A DNA stretch of 64,000 nucleotides from Leptospira sp. B5-022 (GTDB lineage Bacteria > Spirochaetota > Leptospiria > Leptospirales > Leptospiraceae): NCBI RefSeq assembly GCF_000347035.1, contig NZ_ANIJ01000032.1, forward strand, positions 62,001-126,000, in the 5' to 3' direction. Below are positions 20,240 through 28,630 of this stretch, in pieces; the first letter of the stretch is position 1, and the number at the start of each line of letters is the position of its first letter. Below the pieces are notes generated by a model. That model made no database searches and was not told the DNA's origin. It saw nothing but the letters and a program-made list of their open reading frames with translations. The position numbers were made by a program, and so were the translations under genes.

Positions 20240-20695
20240 ATGAAGGTAGAAATTTCCCTGGTTGGAAAAGAAATTATAGGGGTTAAAACTTTTGACGCCC
20301 CAAGAGAATTGGTTTGGGAAGCTTGGACAGACCCGAAACAAGTAGCGATATGGTGGGGACCGAACGGTTTTACGAATACCATCCACGAAATGGACGTAAA
20401 ACCGGGAGGGATCTGGAGATTTATGATGCATGGTCCGGATGGAACGGATTATCCGAACCATATCCAGTATATCGAAGTAGTGAAACCTGAAAAACTGGTT
20501 TACGACCATGGAGACGATGCCAACCCGAAACAATTTCATGTTATCGTTCTTTTCGAGGAAGAGGGCTCCAAAACGAAACTTACCATGAGAACCATATTCC
20601 CAAGCGAAGAAGAAGCTAAAGAGATCTCCAAATACGCGGTGGATGGACTTGGCCAAACTCTCGGACGTCTACGAGAATTCCTGGAAAAGAAATAA
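20240..20695 (+). CDS. AHSA1/SRPBCC-domain protein (first copy)
   Basis: This 151-residue protein is of the START-like SRPBCC superfamily, AHSA1 group. It shows the typical start TFDAPRELVWEAWTDPKQVA, then WWGPNGFT and PGGIWRFMMHGPDG. These proteins have a hydrophobic cavity. Members next to ArsR genes are of unknown ligand. I chose ATG at 20240 over a TTG ten codons upstream because AAGGA lies about 7 bases before it. It shares its layout with the next gene, so the two arose by duplication. Confidence 0.85.
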   Translation: MKVEISLVGKEIIGVKTFDAPRELVWEAWTDPKQVAIWWGPNGFTNTIHEMDVKPGGIWRFMMHGPDGTDYPNHIQYIEVVKPEKLVYDHGDDANPKQFHVIVLFEEEGSKTKLTMRTIFPSEEEAKEISKYAVDGLGQTLGRLREFLEKK

Positions 20696-20762
20696 GGAAC
20701 TTCGGACCGATCCCGAAGTATTTTCGAATATAATAATTTTTTAAAAAGCGGAGGAGAAGCCA

Positions 20763-21233
20763 ATGAGCGAGACCAAAGGATCTGAATTTAAAGAAATGAT
20801 ACTCACTAGGACGATCAACGCTCCTAGAGACCTGGTCTGGAAGGCTTGGACGGATCCGAATATGGTATCACAATGGTGGGGCCCGCATGGATTTACCGCT
20901 CCCCTTTGCCAACTGGATCTTCGTCCAGGTGGAAAAATGCTGATCCACATGAAAGATCCTGAAGGTGGGATCAATCCGATGAACGGGACCTATAAAGAGA
21001 TCGTTCCTTTGGAAAAGATCGTGTTCTCCTCTTATATCGCATTCGAAATGGACGGGAAAAAACCTGCCGCTGAGATTTTGATAACAATTCTTTTCGCAGA
21101 CAAGGGTTCAAAAACCGAACTTCAAGTGCGAGCACTTCCGATCAAAGTGGATCCGGAACTGATCCCTGCAGTGGAAGGTATGGAAGAAGGTTGGACCCAA
21201 ACTCTGGAAAAACTTACGGCAATTTTCGAGTAA
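20763..21233 (+). CDS. AHSA1/SRPBCC-domain protein (second copy)
   Basis: This 156-residue paralogue of the preceding gene has TINAPRDLVWKAWTDPNMVS, WWGPHGFTAPLCQLDLRPGG and a final helix EEGWTQTLEKLTAIF. GGAGG seven to eight bases before ATG 20763 is a good ribosome site. It lies 67 bases after the first copy and probably belongs to the same transcript. The ligand is unknown. Confidence 0.85.
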   Translation: MSETKGSEFKEMILTRTINAPRDLVWKAWTDPNMVSQWWGPHGFTAPLCQLDLRPGGKMLIHMKDPEGGINPMNGTYKEIVPLEKIVFSSYIAFEMDGKKPAAEILITILFADKGSKTELQVRALPIKVDPELIPAVEGMEEGWTQTLEKLTAIFE

Positions 21234-21286
21234 TCCATCCGGATCGGCCATTCGTTAAAACGAAAGAAATATTAAGGAAATAGAAT

Positions 21287-21367
21287 ATGAAAGCAGGTCT
21301 GTTGCAAATACTGAATTTTTGGATCATCATTTTTCCTTTTCAAAAGAGGAAAAAAAATAGGATTTAA
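21287..21367 (+). CDS. Possible 26-residue leader-like ORF
   Basis: ATG at 21287 opens a 26-codon frame (MKAGLLQILNFWIIIFPF, then a basic tail) ending in TAA at 21365-21367, one base before the next ATG. AAGGAA lies about 7 bases upstream. The hydrophobic core followed by lysines could be a tiny membrane peptide or the remains of a longer gene. There is no homology evidence. Confidence 0.25.
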   Translation: MKAGLLQILNFWIIIFPFQKRKKNRI

Positions 21368-21368
21368 G

Positions 21369-21587
21369 ATGGACGAAAAAGTGGGAGGTTACTCCCGCTA
21401 TTTTCATAAACCGCCGAATTCGGAAGATATCCGGACTAAAGAAACGAAGAATGATATTTTTCGTAAAAAAAAGATCTTCTTTACTAGTTTGTTTTCGGTT
21501 CCGGACGAAAAAAAGGAGATAAACCAATTTTGGCAGGAGGCCTTGGACAAATTAGCGGAACTTCTCCGCAGGATCCAAGAATCTTAA
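21369..21587 (+). pseudogene. Small ORF with ArsR-like C-terminal tail, possible gene remnant
   Basis: A 72-codon frame begins at ATG 21369, with AGGA six bases upstream. Its last 22 residues (NQFWQEALDKLAELLRRIQ) align with the tail of the ArsR-type regulator at 18136 (RHFWEESLDRLDAYLQQLQ). The first 50 residues are charged and show no winged-helix DNA-binding part. It may be the relic of a second ArsR copy lost after duplication, or a small free-standing peptide. It lies between the second AHSA1 gene and doxX. Confidence 0.4.
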
Positions 21588-21625
21588 TACTTCAGAATAT
21601 TACTAAAATTTAAAGGACATATTGG

Positions 21626-22060
21626 ATGAATTTCGACATTTTTAAGAATGAGACTTTGAATATTAAAGCGGATATAGCCATTTTAATAGCAAGGGTTATC
21701 TGCGGTTACGCGTTTATATTACACGGTTGGGGAAAGATACAAGATCCTCTGCATTGGATGGGACCCGATTCTTCAGTCCCCTCTTTTTTCCAATTTTTAG
21801 CCGCACTCTCCGAATTCGGCGGAGGGATAGCATGGGTGATAGGACTTCTGACGAGGCTTGCTTCTTTCGGGATCGTATGCACAATGATCGTAGCTGCATA
21901 TTTCCATTCGGTGATCTTAGGGGATTCTTTTATAAACCTGACAGGCGGGAGATCCTACGAATTGGCAGGAGTTTTTTTTACGATTGCATTGGTATTTTTG
22001 ACCGTAGGAGCTGGAAGATTCTCTTTGGATCAAAAAATCTTTGGAAGTAAATCCAAGTAG
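21626..22060 (+). CDS. DoxX-family membrane protein
   Basis: This 144-residue protein has four hydrophobic segments and the DoxX-type start ILIARVICGYAFILHGWGKI, followed by the conserved ALSEFGGGIAWVIGLLTRLA. DoxX proteins are small membrane proteins of poorly defined function, often near ArsR and SRPBCC genes. It is the last gene of the cluster that begins with the ArsR gene. AAAGGA precedes the ATG by about 9 bases. Confidence 0.85.
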   Translation: MNFDIFKNETLNIKADIAILIARVICGYAFILHGWGKIQDPLHWMGPDSSVPSFFQFLAALSEFGGGIAWVIGLLTRLASFGIVCTMIVAAYFHSVILGDSFINLTGGRSYELAGVFFTIALVFLTVGAGRFSLDQKIFGSKSK

Positions 22061-22072
22061 GTTAAATTCTAT

Positions 22073-22106
22073 CCCTAAGAGCTGTTTTTGCTCTTGGGGA
22101 TTTTTT
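22073..22106 (+). terminator. Hairpin plus T-run between doxX and ilvA
   Basis: CCCTAAGAGC (22073-22082) pairs with GCTCTTGGGG (22090-22099) across a 7-base loop, giving ten pairs with one G-T. TTTTTT follows at 22101-22106. It looks like an intrinsic terminator for doxX. The 3' arm ends in GGGGA (22096-22100), which is also the best ribosome site for the ilvA GTG at 22108, so the hairpin would hide it. Confidence 0.7.
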
Positions 22107-22107
22107 A

Positions 22108-23625
22108 GTGATAGATTATATCCGCAAAATTTTAGACGCAAGAGTTTACGATATCGCGGTCCATACTCCCTTGGACCCGATGATACGAATGAGCAGAAGA
22201 TTAAACTCTTCGGTTTTTTTAAAAAGAGAGGATCTCCAGCCGATATTCTCCTTTAAGATCAGAGGAGCATATAATCTAATTTCCAGACTTTCTCCCCAGG
22301 AAAAAAGATCAGGAGTGATCTGCGCATCCGCCGGTAATCATGCACAAGGCGTTGCACTTTCCGCTCAAAAATTAGGGATCAAGGCAATCATAGTCATGCC
22401 GATCACTACTCCATCCATCAAAATAGAAGCGGTACAATATTTCGGAGCAGAGATCATTTTACACGGGGATACTTTCGACGAGGCATATTCTCATGCTAGA
22501 AAATTAGAAAGTGAAAAGAGCCTAAAATTTATCCATCCTTACGACGATCCGGATGTAATCGCAGGACAAGGTACCGTGGGTTTGGAAATTTTACAACAGT
22601 ATCCGGGTCCGATAGAAGCTGTCTTTATCCCAGTGGGTGGAGGAGGTTTAGCGGCCGGAGTTGCCTCTTATATTAAATTTTTAAGACCTGAAATCAAGGT
22701 TATCGGGGTGGAACCGGCAGACGCAGCTTCCATGAAAGAAGCGATCTCTGCCGGTAAACGGGTGATCTTAGATCGAGTCGGTTTGTTTGCCGATGGAGTT
22801 GCAGTCAGACAAGCAGGAGAAGAAACATTCAAAGTTTGTAAAGAACTCTTGGACGACGTACTAGTAGCGAACACGGACGAGATCTGTGCGGCAGTTAAAG
22901 ATATATTCGAGGATATGAGAGTGATCGCGGAACCGGCAGGCGCATTATCTTTAGCGGGATTAAAATTTTATGCCAACCAAAACACAAATCGCACAGGGGC
23001 ACTAATCGCGATCAATAGCGGTGCCAATATGAATTTTGATAGGCTCAGACATGTAGCGGAAAGAGCGGAGATCGGAGAAGCCAGAGAAATTTTACTAGGA
23101 GTTACAATACCGGAAAAACCCGGAAGTTATCTAAAATTCGTCCAAACCTTGGGAAACAAGATCATCACAGAGTTCAATTATAGATATGCCACCGAGAAAC
23201 AGGCACACGTGTTCGTAGGTTTAAAATTAAAAGACTCCCATTCCGAAAAAGAAAAAGTAATCTCCGAATTGGAATCCTTAGGGTATGAGGTCTTGGACAT
23301 CAGCGCGAACGAGACCGCAAAGATCCATATCCGTTATATGGTAGGCGGAAGAGTTTCCGAGCTCAAAGATGAAATTATTCTTAGATGCGAGTTTCCGGAA
23401 CGCCCGGGAGCCTTGCTTAAATTTTTGGAATCGGTAGGAAGCAACTGGAATATTACATTATTCCACTACAGGAATCATGGAGCAGATTACGGAAGGGTTT
23501 TAGTCGGATTTCAAGTACCTTCTCCCGATCGGGAAGGTTTCAGGGAAAGATTAAAAAGTTTAGGGTATCCCTATGAGGAAGAAACGGACAATCCCGCATA
23601 CAGAATGTTTCTACACAATGTTTGA
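22108..23625 (+). CDS. ilvA: Threonine deaminase (threonine ammonia-lyase)
   Basis: This 505-residue PLP enzyme converts threonine to 2-oxobutanoate for isoleucine synthesis. The PLP lysine is in FSFKIRGAYN (Lys50 here), the substrate loop SAGNHAQGVA follows, and the phosphate-binding loop is GGGGLAAG. The C-terminal about 170 residues form two ACT-like regulatory domains (starting EILLGVTIPEKPGSY and later DEIILRCEFPERPGALLKFL), as in the long isoleucine-inhibited form. The start is GTG at 22108 because the next ATG lies inside the catalytic domain. Many leptospires make isoleucine through citramalate instead, so its physiological role here deserves care. Confidence 0.93.
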   Translation: MIDYIRKILDARVYDIAVHTPLDPMIRMSRRLNSSVFLKREDLQPIFSFKIRGAYNLISRLSPQEKRSGVICASAGNHAQGVALSAQKLGIKAIIVMPITTPSIKIEAVQYFGAEIILHGDTFDEAYSHARKLESEKSLKFIHPYDDPDVIAGQGTVGLEILQQYPGPIEAVFIPVGGGGLAAGVASYIKFLRPEIKVIGVEPADAASMKEAISAGKRVILDRVGLFADGVAVRQAGEETFKVCKELLDDVLVANTDEICAAVKDIFEDMRVIAEPAGALSLAGLKFYANQNTNRTGALIAINSGANMNFDRLRHVAERAEIGEAREILLGVTIPEKPGSYLKFVQTLGNKIITEFNYRYATEKQAHVFVGLKLKDSHSEKEKVISELESLGYEVLDISANETAKIHIRYMVGGRVSELKDEIILRCEFPERPGALLKFLESVGSNWNITLFHYRNHGADYGRVLVGFQVPSPDREGFRERLKSLGYPYEEETDNPAYRMFLHNV

Positions 23626-23653
23626 TCGGGAGCCGGAACGAAATATTTAGGAA

Positions 23654-24151
23654 TTAGGCATCTACTCTAAAATAGGCCTTTTTGACCATTTTCTGAACAT
23701 CGTATCTTTTGCCTGGATCCGTGCCCATACAAAAAAACATAATGCCATACATTACATTTTCCTTAAATAAGGTGATATGTAAAATATGCAAATTGCTACC
23801 TTTGTCTTTATAATGTACTCGGAACGCGGGACGACTCGCCACTTCCGATTCTCCGAATTCCAAGATCCTACCGTTACCTTTTTTGATGGAATCTATGATG
23901 CCCATCTGTAATTCCTTATTTAAGGCGCCTTGATCGACGGGCTCTATTAATTCCTTTCGAGTGATTAGAACACTTGCAGATTCGTTATAGTTTTTTGCAG
24001 CAAATATCCCTCCGGCAAACGGTTCCATTGGGAACCAATCGAAAGGAATGATCAGATTAAGGGGAGAATGTGGTTCTTTTTTGTTCTCAGGCGAAGTCGA
24101 AAGAGAAGTAAAGACGGAAAATATCAAAAGGATAAAAAGGACCCGATTCAT
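23654..24151 (-). CDS. Unknown exported protein
   Basis: This 165-residue protein starts with a signal peptide (MNRVLFILLIFSVFTSLSTS). The mature part contains IIPFDWFPMEPFAGGIFAAK and ends with two cysteine-free beta-rich stretches, looking like a small globular periplasmic protein. I chose ATG at 24151 because it overlaps the stop of the DUF971 gene (ATGA), so the pair is translationally coupled. A longer frame has no signal at its N-terminus. I do not recognise a family. Confidence 0.65.
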   Translation of the reverse strand: MNRVLFILLIFSVFTSLSTSPENKKEPHSPLNLIIPFDWFPMEPFAGGIFAAKNYNESASVLITRKELIEPVDQGALNKELQMGIIDSIKKGNGRILEFGESEVASRPAFRVHYKDKGSNLHILHITLFKENVMYGIMFFCMGTDPGKRYDVQKMVKKAYFRVDA

Positions 24152-24477
24152 GGAATTCCCAGGTCCCCAGGTTCTCCCTGCCAATATAGTCGAAGAGAAT
24201 CGAAGCTATAAATCCCGGTATTATGATAATCTCCCCAGACCAAGTTGATAGCATATCTTCCCACTTTAGAAAAAGATAATAATTTGGCCTCTTTGATCCC
24301 GCCGGTAGTAGCTCCAATCTTCCCTCCGTGGCCGCCCTTACAAACCACGCATGGGCATCTTTTTCTAAGTTCCAATAGAGGGAATTCGGAGATAACTCCG
24401 TCCTTCCATTCTATTTTTAGAATATTCTCGTCGAATTCGATCGTTTCGGGTGTGGTTGCTTTTAGACTGAGGCTCAT
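24148..24477 (-). CDS. DUF971-domain protein
   Basis: This 109-residue protein belongs to the DUF971/GBBH-like N-terminal family. It has the characteristic start of a short strand-rich fold (ILKIEWKDGVISEFPLLELR) and the RKRCPCVVCKGG cysteine motif, which may bind metal. Later VGRYAINLVWGDYHNTGIYS is a conserved DUF971 block. The family is linked by others to iron-sulfur or gamma-butyrobetaine hydroxylase-like domains, with no clear function. It starts one base before the stop of the symporter/decarboxylase fusion gene. Confidence 0.85.
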   Translation of the reverse strand: MSLSLKATTPETIEFDENILKIEWKDGVISEFPLLELRKRCPCVVCKGGHGGKIGATTGGIKEAKLLSFSKVGRYAINLVWGDYHNTGIYSFDSLRLYWQGEPGDLGIP

Positions 24478-24478
24478 A

Positions 24479-26710
24479 TTATCTAGGAAGTTTTAAGACC
24501 TGTTTTCTAAAAGTTCCGATCGTGGTTCCGTAAGTCACTTTTTCGTTCAGAGGAAGGTCCGCAAAATCGAAAGTATCCCTTTCGAGGATCAGGATCACGG
24601 TGGAACCCATTTCGAATCTTCCGAGTTCGGCACCTTTTTCAATCATGATGGAAACGTCTTTATAATCTTCTTCCTTTGTTGTTCGGATCAGGGTATTCGT
24701 GATGATCTTCTTATCGTAAGTCACACGGATACGACCCACATTGGAAGCTCCCACTTTGATCACTGCAACTAGTCCGAATTCGGTCTGTAAGAACGTGATC
24801 AATCTTTCGTTTTTAGGAAAAAGTCCTCTGATCCCGAAAACCGCCAATTCGTTCACAGGGAAAAGTTTTCCAGGTTCATAATAATATCCTAATATTCTTC
24901 CGTATGCGGGAGAATGGATCCTATGATAATCCTGAGGAGAAAGATAGAATGTGATATATTTTCCGTTTTGGAATTTGGAAAGATATTTTTCTCCTCCGAT
25001 CAATTCCTTCAAGTTATAGTCCACTCCCTTTGCCTGTAAGATCACCTGGTCGTTGATATCGCCGAAACCGGTGATCCTTGCGTCCACAGGAGAGACAAGC
25101 GCATTCTCCGCAGAATCGATGATCCTTGCTCCCGCTTTTAACGCTCTGGTGAAAAACTGATTTAGAGAATTGTATTCTTGTATCTCTAATTCGGCTTCGT
25201 TCAAATTGATCTTATACGCTTTTGCGAATGCCTTTAAGATCGGGATCATAATAAACCTCGGCAATCGTAAAGAAGCCAAGATCCCGAAGAGTAATGAAAC
25301 CAGGTTTTTCGGCAGAATAGATAGGAGAAGAAGATAAAAGTCCTTAAAGATCTCGTAATGCGCCCCGCCTTCCAGGAATTTTCTGAGTTCCGCTTGGGCC
25401 ACCTTAGCTAACAGTACCAAACTAATGAGAACCGGAACCGCAGTAATCAGCGCCAGTCCATATCCTATTCCGAATACTTGTAATAGGAATTCTTCCCCAT
25501 ATTGAACATACGCGTATGCGGAACCGAGTAAAGACGCTATGAATAAGATCCTATATACGTTTGCGAATTTTTCTCCGAAGATATATCTAGCGTTTTGTTC
25601 TCCCGTATAAAACCAGCCGGAGATCGCGACTATGGAAAACAGTAAAAAAGACGCAAACAATGCCAATCTTGAGGGATCCGTAGGACCTTTTACCAATACG
25701 GTTAAGAAATTTTTTACCGACTCAAGATCTTTTACCCCGAAGGAGAATAACGCATAGATCACAAGGGTAGAGATCACAAAACCTTCGAAGAAGGTGGCAA
25801 GCATACTTACGATCCCCTGTTTTGCGGCGGAATCAGTACGAACCACTCCTGCCACTCCCGCACTTTTTCCGATCCCGGTTTCAGTCGATAAGAAGAACAT
25901 TCCAGTCCCGGTGCTAAAAATCCTTGCGAGAGAAAATCCTCCGCCTAATAATAAAGAGAACGGTTGCATCGCTTCTTTAAATACGGATTCTAAGAAAAAG
26001 TAAAAATTTCCTAAATGATCCTTGAACAATAGGATATAACTTAAGAAAAATAGAATGAGTCCTATCGGAGCCAGGTAAGCGGAAACTCTTCCGATCCTTC
26101 TAATCCCACCTAACACGACGAATACGACCACGATGGAGATCAAAAACGGAACGGTCATCCCTTGTATATCCAGTCCATTCTGCGCTAAAAAAGAAGCCCC
26201 TAAAATCGGAATAGCACTTCCCATGGAAAGTACCGTTAACAAACAGGCTAAAGAAAAAGCGATCGCAAGCCATCTAGCTCTAAGCGCTTTTTCTATAAAA
26301 TACATCGGCCCTGAAAGATATCTTCCGCTTTCTAACTTGATCCTGAATCGGATCGCCAATGTGGAAGAAACAAAACGTAGCGGCATGATCAGAAAACTGG
26401 AAAGCCAGATCCAAACGAGGACCCCTGGACCTGCCAAGACCAATGCCAAGGCGGACCCCAATATAGCCCCAGGAAGTAAGGATGAACCTGTTCCTGCATA
26501 GAATGCCTGAGAATGAACCAAACGTCCTCGTGAACCTTTGTAGTCCATATTGCCGGAAAAAATTTTGATCGCTAAAAATAGGAATCGGACCTGGGGGAAT
26601 TTTAAGCGGAAGGTAAGATATAAACCGATAAAAACTAAAAAGTAAAAATACGGTTTTAGAAGATCCAAATCCAAGAACGGAAATAGTTTAGTAGTCAGCA
26701 TTCCAATCAA
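24479..26710 (-). CDS. psd: Sodium:alanine symporter-like protein fused to phosphatidylserine decarboxylase
   Basis: This 743-residue fusion has about ten hydrophobic segments in residues 1-470, with AGCS-type features: [34 protein letters not shown], and [20 protein letters not shown]. From about residue 475 to the end it is a phosphatidylserine decarboxylase: [11 protein letters not shown], the His-bearing [20 protein letters not shown], and MGST near the C-terminus, the self-cleavage site that makes the pyruvoyl group. The decarboxylase makes phosphatidylethanolamine in the membrane. The start is TTG at 26710 (AAGGA four bases before) or ATG at 26701. No stop or frame break separates the halves. 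Confidence 0.85.
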   Translation of the reverse strand: MIGMLTTKLFPFLDLDLLKPYFYFLVFIGLYLTFRLKFPQVRFLFLAIKIFSGNMDYKGSRGRLVHSQAFYAGTGSSLLPGAILGSALALVLAGPGVLVWIWLSSFLIMPLRFVSSTLAIRFRIKLESGRYLSGPMYFIEKALRARWLAIAFSLACLLTVLSMGSAIPILGASFLAQNGLDIQGMTVPFLISIVVVFVVLGGIRRIGRVSAYLAPIGLILFFLSYILLFKDHLGNFYFFLESVFKEAMQPFSLLLGGGFSLARIFSTGTGMFFLSTETGIGKSAGVAGVVRTDSAAKQGIVSMLATFFEGFVISTLVIYALFSFGVKDLESVKNFLTVLVKGPTDPSRLALFASFLLFSIVAISGWFYTGEQNARYIFGEKFANVYRILFIASLLGSAYAYVQYGEEFLLQVFGIGYGLALITAVPVLISLVLLAKVAQAELRKFLEGGAHYEIFKDFYLLLLSILPKNLVSLLFGILASLRLPRFIMIPILKAFAKAYKINLNEAELEIQEYNSLNQFFTRALKAGARIIDSAENALVSPVDARITGFGDINDQVILQAKGVDYNLKELIGGEKYLSKFQNGKYITFYLSPQDYHRIHSPAYGRILGYYYEPGKLFPVNELAVFGIRGLFPKNERLITFLQTEFGLVAVIKVGASNVGRIRVTYDKKIITNTLIRTTKEEDYKDVSIMIEKGAELGRFEMGSTVILILERDTFDFADLPLNEKVTYGTTIGTFRKQVLKLPR

Positions 26711-26839
26711 TCTTTCCTTAAAATAAAGGCTTTTACAATTCTAGGCCCGGAAAATTCTGCTAGCATGCCGGGTTCCTACACAGTTTTCACGCATCCAGTC
26801 CCAAAACCACTCCTTTTTGAAACGCAGTCCGGACCCAAA

Positions 26840-27700
26840 ATGAGAAGAGTAAGTCTCTATTCAATCGTAATTACCGGAATTCTGTTCGGAATGATTACCT
26901 TAGGAGCGGAAGAAACCAGCACAAGCTCGCCGAAACTGAAGGAAATGCCGGAAAACAGGGTTTCCGATGTCTCCGATACCTGGGAATTCGGTGCCAGATT
27001 CGGTTTTGGGATGAGAGGACCGAACAGATTCGATCAGAATTTAAACGGTTTTAGTTCCAACCTAAATCCACTTGTGGCCAGCCAAACAAAACAGGAAAAC
27101 ACAAGAGGAAGTATCCAAGGAGAATTTTTAGCTAGGACCAGACTGAGCGAAAGTTTTAAGATCGGAATGATAGGAGGATACAGATACTTCGATCCATTTC
27201 ATCTCACGAATTTAACTTCAGAACCTTTTTATACCCAATTGAATTTCCAAATGGAAAATTTTTATATTTTAGGAATGGTCTGGCAGGAAGGAAGACTGAA
27301 TAGATATCTCCGTTGGGAAACAGGGCTTGGACTCGGAATCACAAGAGCATTGTGGATAACAAAAGGTTATGCCACGGACGGAAGTGAATATTACCAACAA
27401 GATGGAAATATGAGAGGTAGCGGGTTGGAATTTAGACTGGAAGGTTCTCTCCTCCATCCGATTAATGAAAGAGTGAGTTTAAGTTTCGGGACCTACTTGG
27501 CTTGGATCAATATTACTTCTTTTGACGGTTCCTTTAACGGAGATACGTCGTCCTTTTATATCAGACAGGACGGAAGGCTTTCTCCTCTCACGGAGTCGGC
27601 CAACCAAGACAATATCCTTCTCTCCAACCAATATTCCAGAAAATTGGATATGCAATCCGCCTATGGCGGCTTATTTTTCGGGGTGAATTATAAATTATAA
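26840..27700 (+). CDS. Unknown exported protein, outer-membrane beta-barrel candidate
   Basis: This 286-residue protein starts with a signal peptide (MRRVSLYSIVITGILFGMIT). The mature part has alternating polar and aromatic residues, glycine-rich turns and a C-terminal FFGVNYKL, typical of outer-membrane beta-barrels. I chose ATG at 26840 because 25 extra upstream residues lack a signal. It stands divergent from the symporter-decarboxylase gene and converges with the START-domain gene. I do not recognise a closer family. Confidence 0.6.
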   Translation: MRRVSLYSIVITGILFGMITLGAEETSTSSPKLKEMPENRVSDVSDTWEFGARFGFGMRGPNRFDQNLNGFSSNLNPLVASQTKQENTRGSIQGEFLARTRLSESFKIGMIGGYRYFDPFHLTNLTSEPFYTQLNFQMENFYILGMVWQEGRLNRYLRWETGLGLGITRALWITKGYATDGSEYYQQDGNMRGSGLEFRLEGSLLHPINERVSLSFGTYLAWINITSFDGSFNGDTSSFYIRQDGRLSPLTESANQDNILLSNQYSRKLDMQSAYGGLFFGVNYKL

Positions 27701-27713
27701 AAACTTAATTCAA

Positions 27714-28352
27714 TTACTTTGGATCAGGAAGGATTAAATCCGGATGTTTAGGGGAATTGATGTATTTTGACTCGGTTACCTTTTCTTTCATTTTCCTTAA
27801 AGTTTCGTAAGGAATATCCACTACTACAAAATTCGCAATAGACGTGGGTACACGACCACCAGGCTCGCTAAGCAATTGATAGGTAACTTCCACCTCGTCC
27901 CCTACAGGAACAAATTTCCAAAATCCTTTAAGAGTACCTCTTACTATGCCATCTTTCTCCGCTACTATATTTGCAATAGGGCGAATCGTATAAGTCACTG
28001 CTCCGGTATTTTTGTCCTGACTGAAAATCGTATGGATCACAAAATCCCGATCATTCACAGGCCAAGGAGCCCCGTTCTGGATATAAATATACTTTTCTTT
28101 TGTATTTAAAACTTTTACGGCTTCCGCTTGTTTACAATTTTTCAGCCAAGTCACGTAATTCGGGTTGTCTTCCATTAATGAGATCACCGTACTCAGAGCC
28201 GCTTTGAGTTTCGTTTTTCCGCGGAATTCTTTTAACTCGGAACCTTCGACGGCTCTAGTATGAACAGTGATCCCGTTTTTCTCCTTTTCCAGATCCCAAG
28301 AAAATATCCGCATTGGGATCAATAGAAAAACGATAAAATAGAAATGTTTCAT
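27714..28352 (-). CDS. START-domain (lipid-binding) exported protein
   Basis: This 212-residue protein has an N-terminal signal peptide (MKHFYFIVFLLIPMRIFS). A START-like helix-grip domain (about residues 25-210) follows: EKNGITVHTRAVEGSELKEF, PNYVTWLKNCKQAEAV and WPVNDRDFVIHTIF. The fold binds hydrophobic ligands such as lipids or sterols in a deep pocket. A longer frame from 28487 would place the signal inside the protein, so ATG at 28352 is the better start. The ligand is unknown. Confidence 0.8.
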   Translation of the reverse strand: MKHFYFIVFLLIPMRIFSWDLEKEKNGITVHTRAVEGSELKEFRGKTKLKAALSTVISLMEDNPNYVTWLKNCKQAEAVKVLNTKEKYIYIQNGAPWPVNDRDFVIHTIFSQDKNTGAVTYTIRPIANIVAEKDGIVRGTLKGFWKFVPVGDEVEVTYQLLSEPGGRVPTSIANFVVVDIPYETLRKMKEKVTESKYINSPKHPDLILPDPK

Positions 28353-28513
28353 TAAAATACAACCTCTCGCCGAATACTCCGGATCGAAACAATGATCTAA
28401 GCCGATTAGAGATCGGATCAACCGTAAAATCGGATCTTGTTTAACAGGTCCGGAAAATAGATTAGAAACTATCTCAAAAATACTCACGAAACAATTTTTT
28501 GGAATGATTTATT

Positions 28514-28586
28514 TGCCTGAGAGCGAAGCCACGATGGCGAAGCTCCCCGGAGATCTGCACAGGATGTGCAGGCGGAGGGGGAGGCA
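28514..28586. other. GC-rich structured element between two minus-strand genes
   Basis: A 73-base block folds on paper into a compact shape. TGCCT (28514-28518) pairs with AGGCA (28582-28586), CTCCCC (28543-28548) with GGGGAG (28578-28583, sharing two bases with the outer stem), CTGCACA (28555-28561) with TGTGCAG (28565-28571), and GCC with GGC around 28528-28538. It is clearly richer in G and C than its surroundings. It has no T-run in either direction, so it is not a plain terminator. A small RNA or a palindromic repeat is possible. Confidence 0.4.
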
Positions 28587-28630
28587 AAAAGTTCACTCCA
28601 ATATATTTTATAGTATTTTCGAAATACACA

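Noticed and set aside
26765..26839. Upstream start for the barrel-like protein
   Set aside because: The extra 25 residues (MPGSYTVFTHPV...) precede an obvious signal peptide. The ATG at 26840 gives a normal exported protein.
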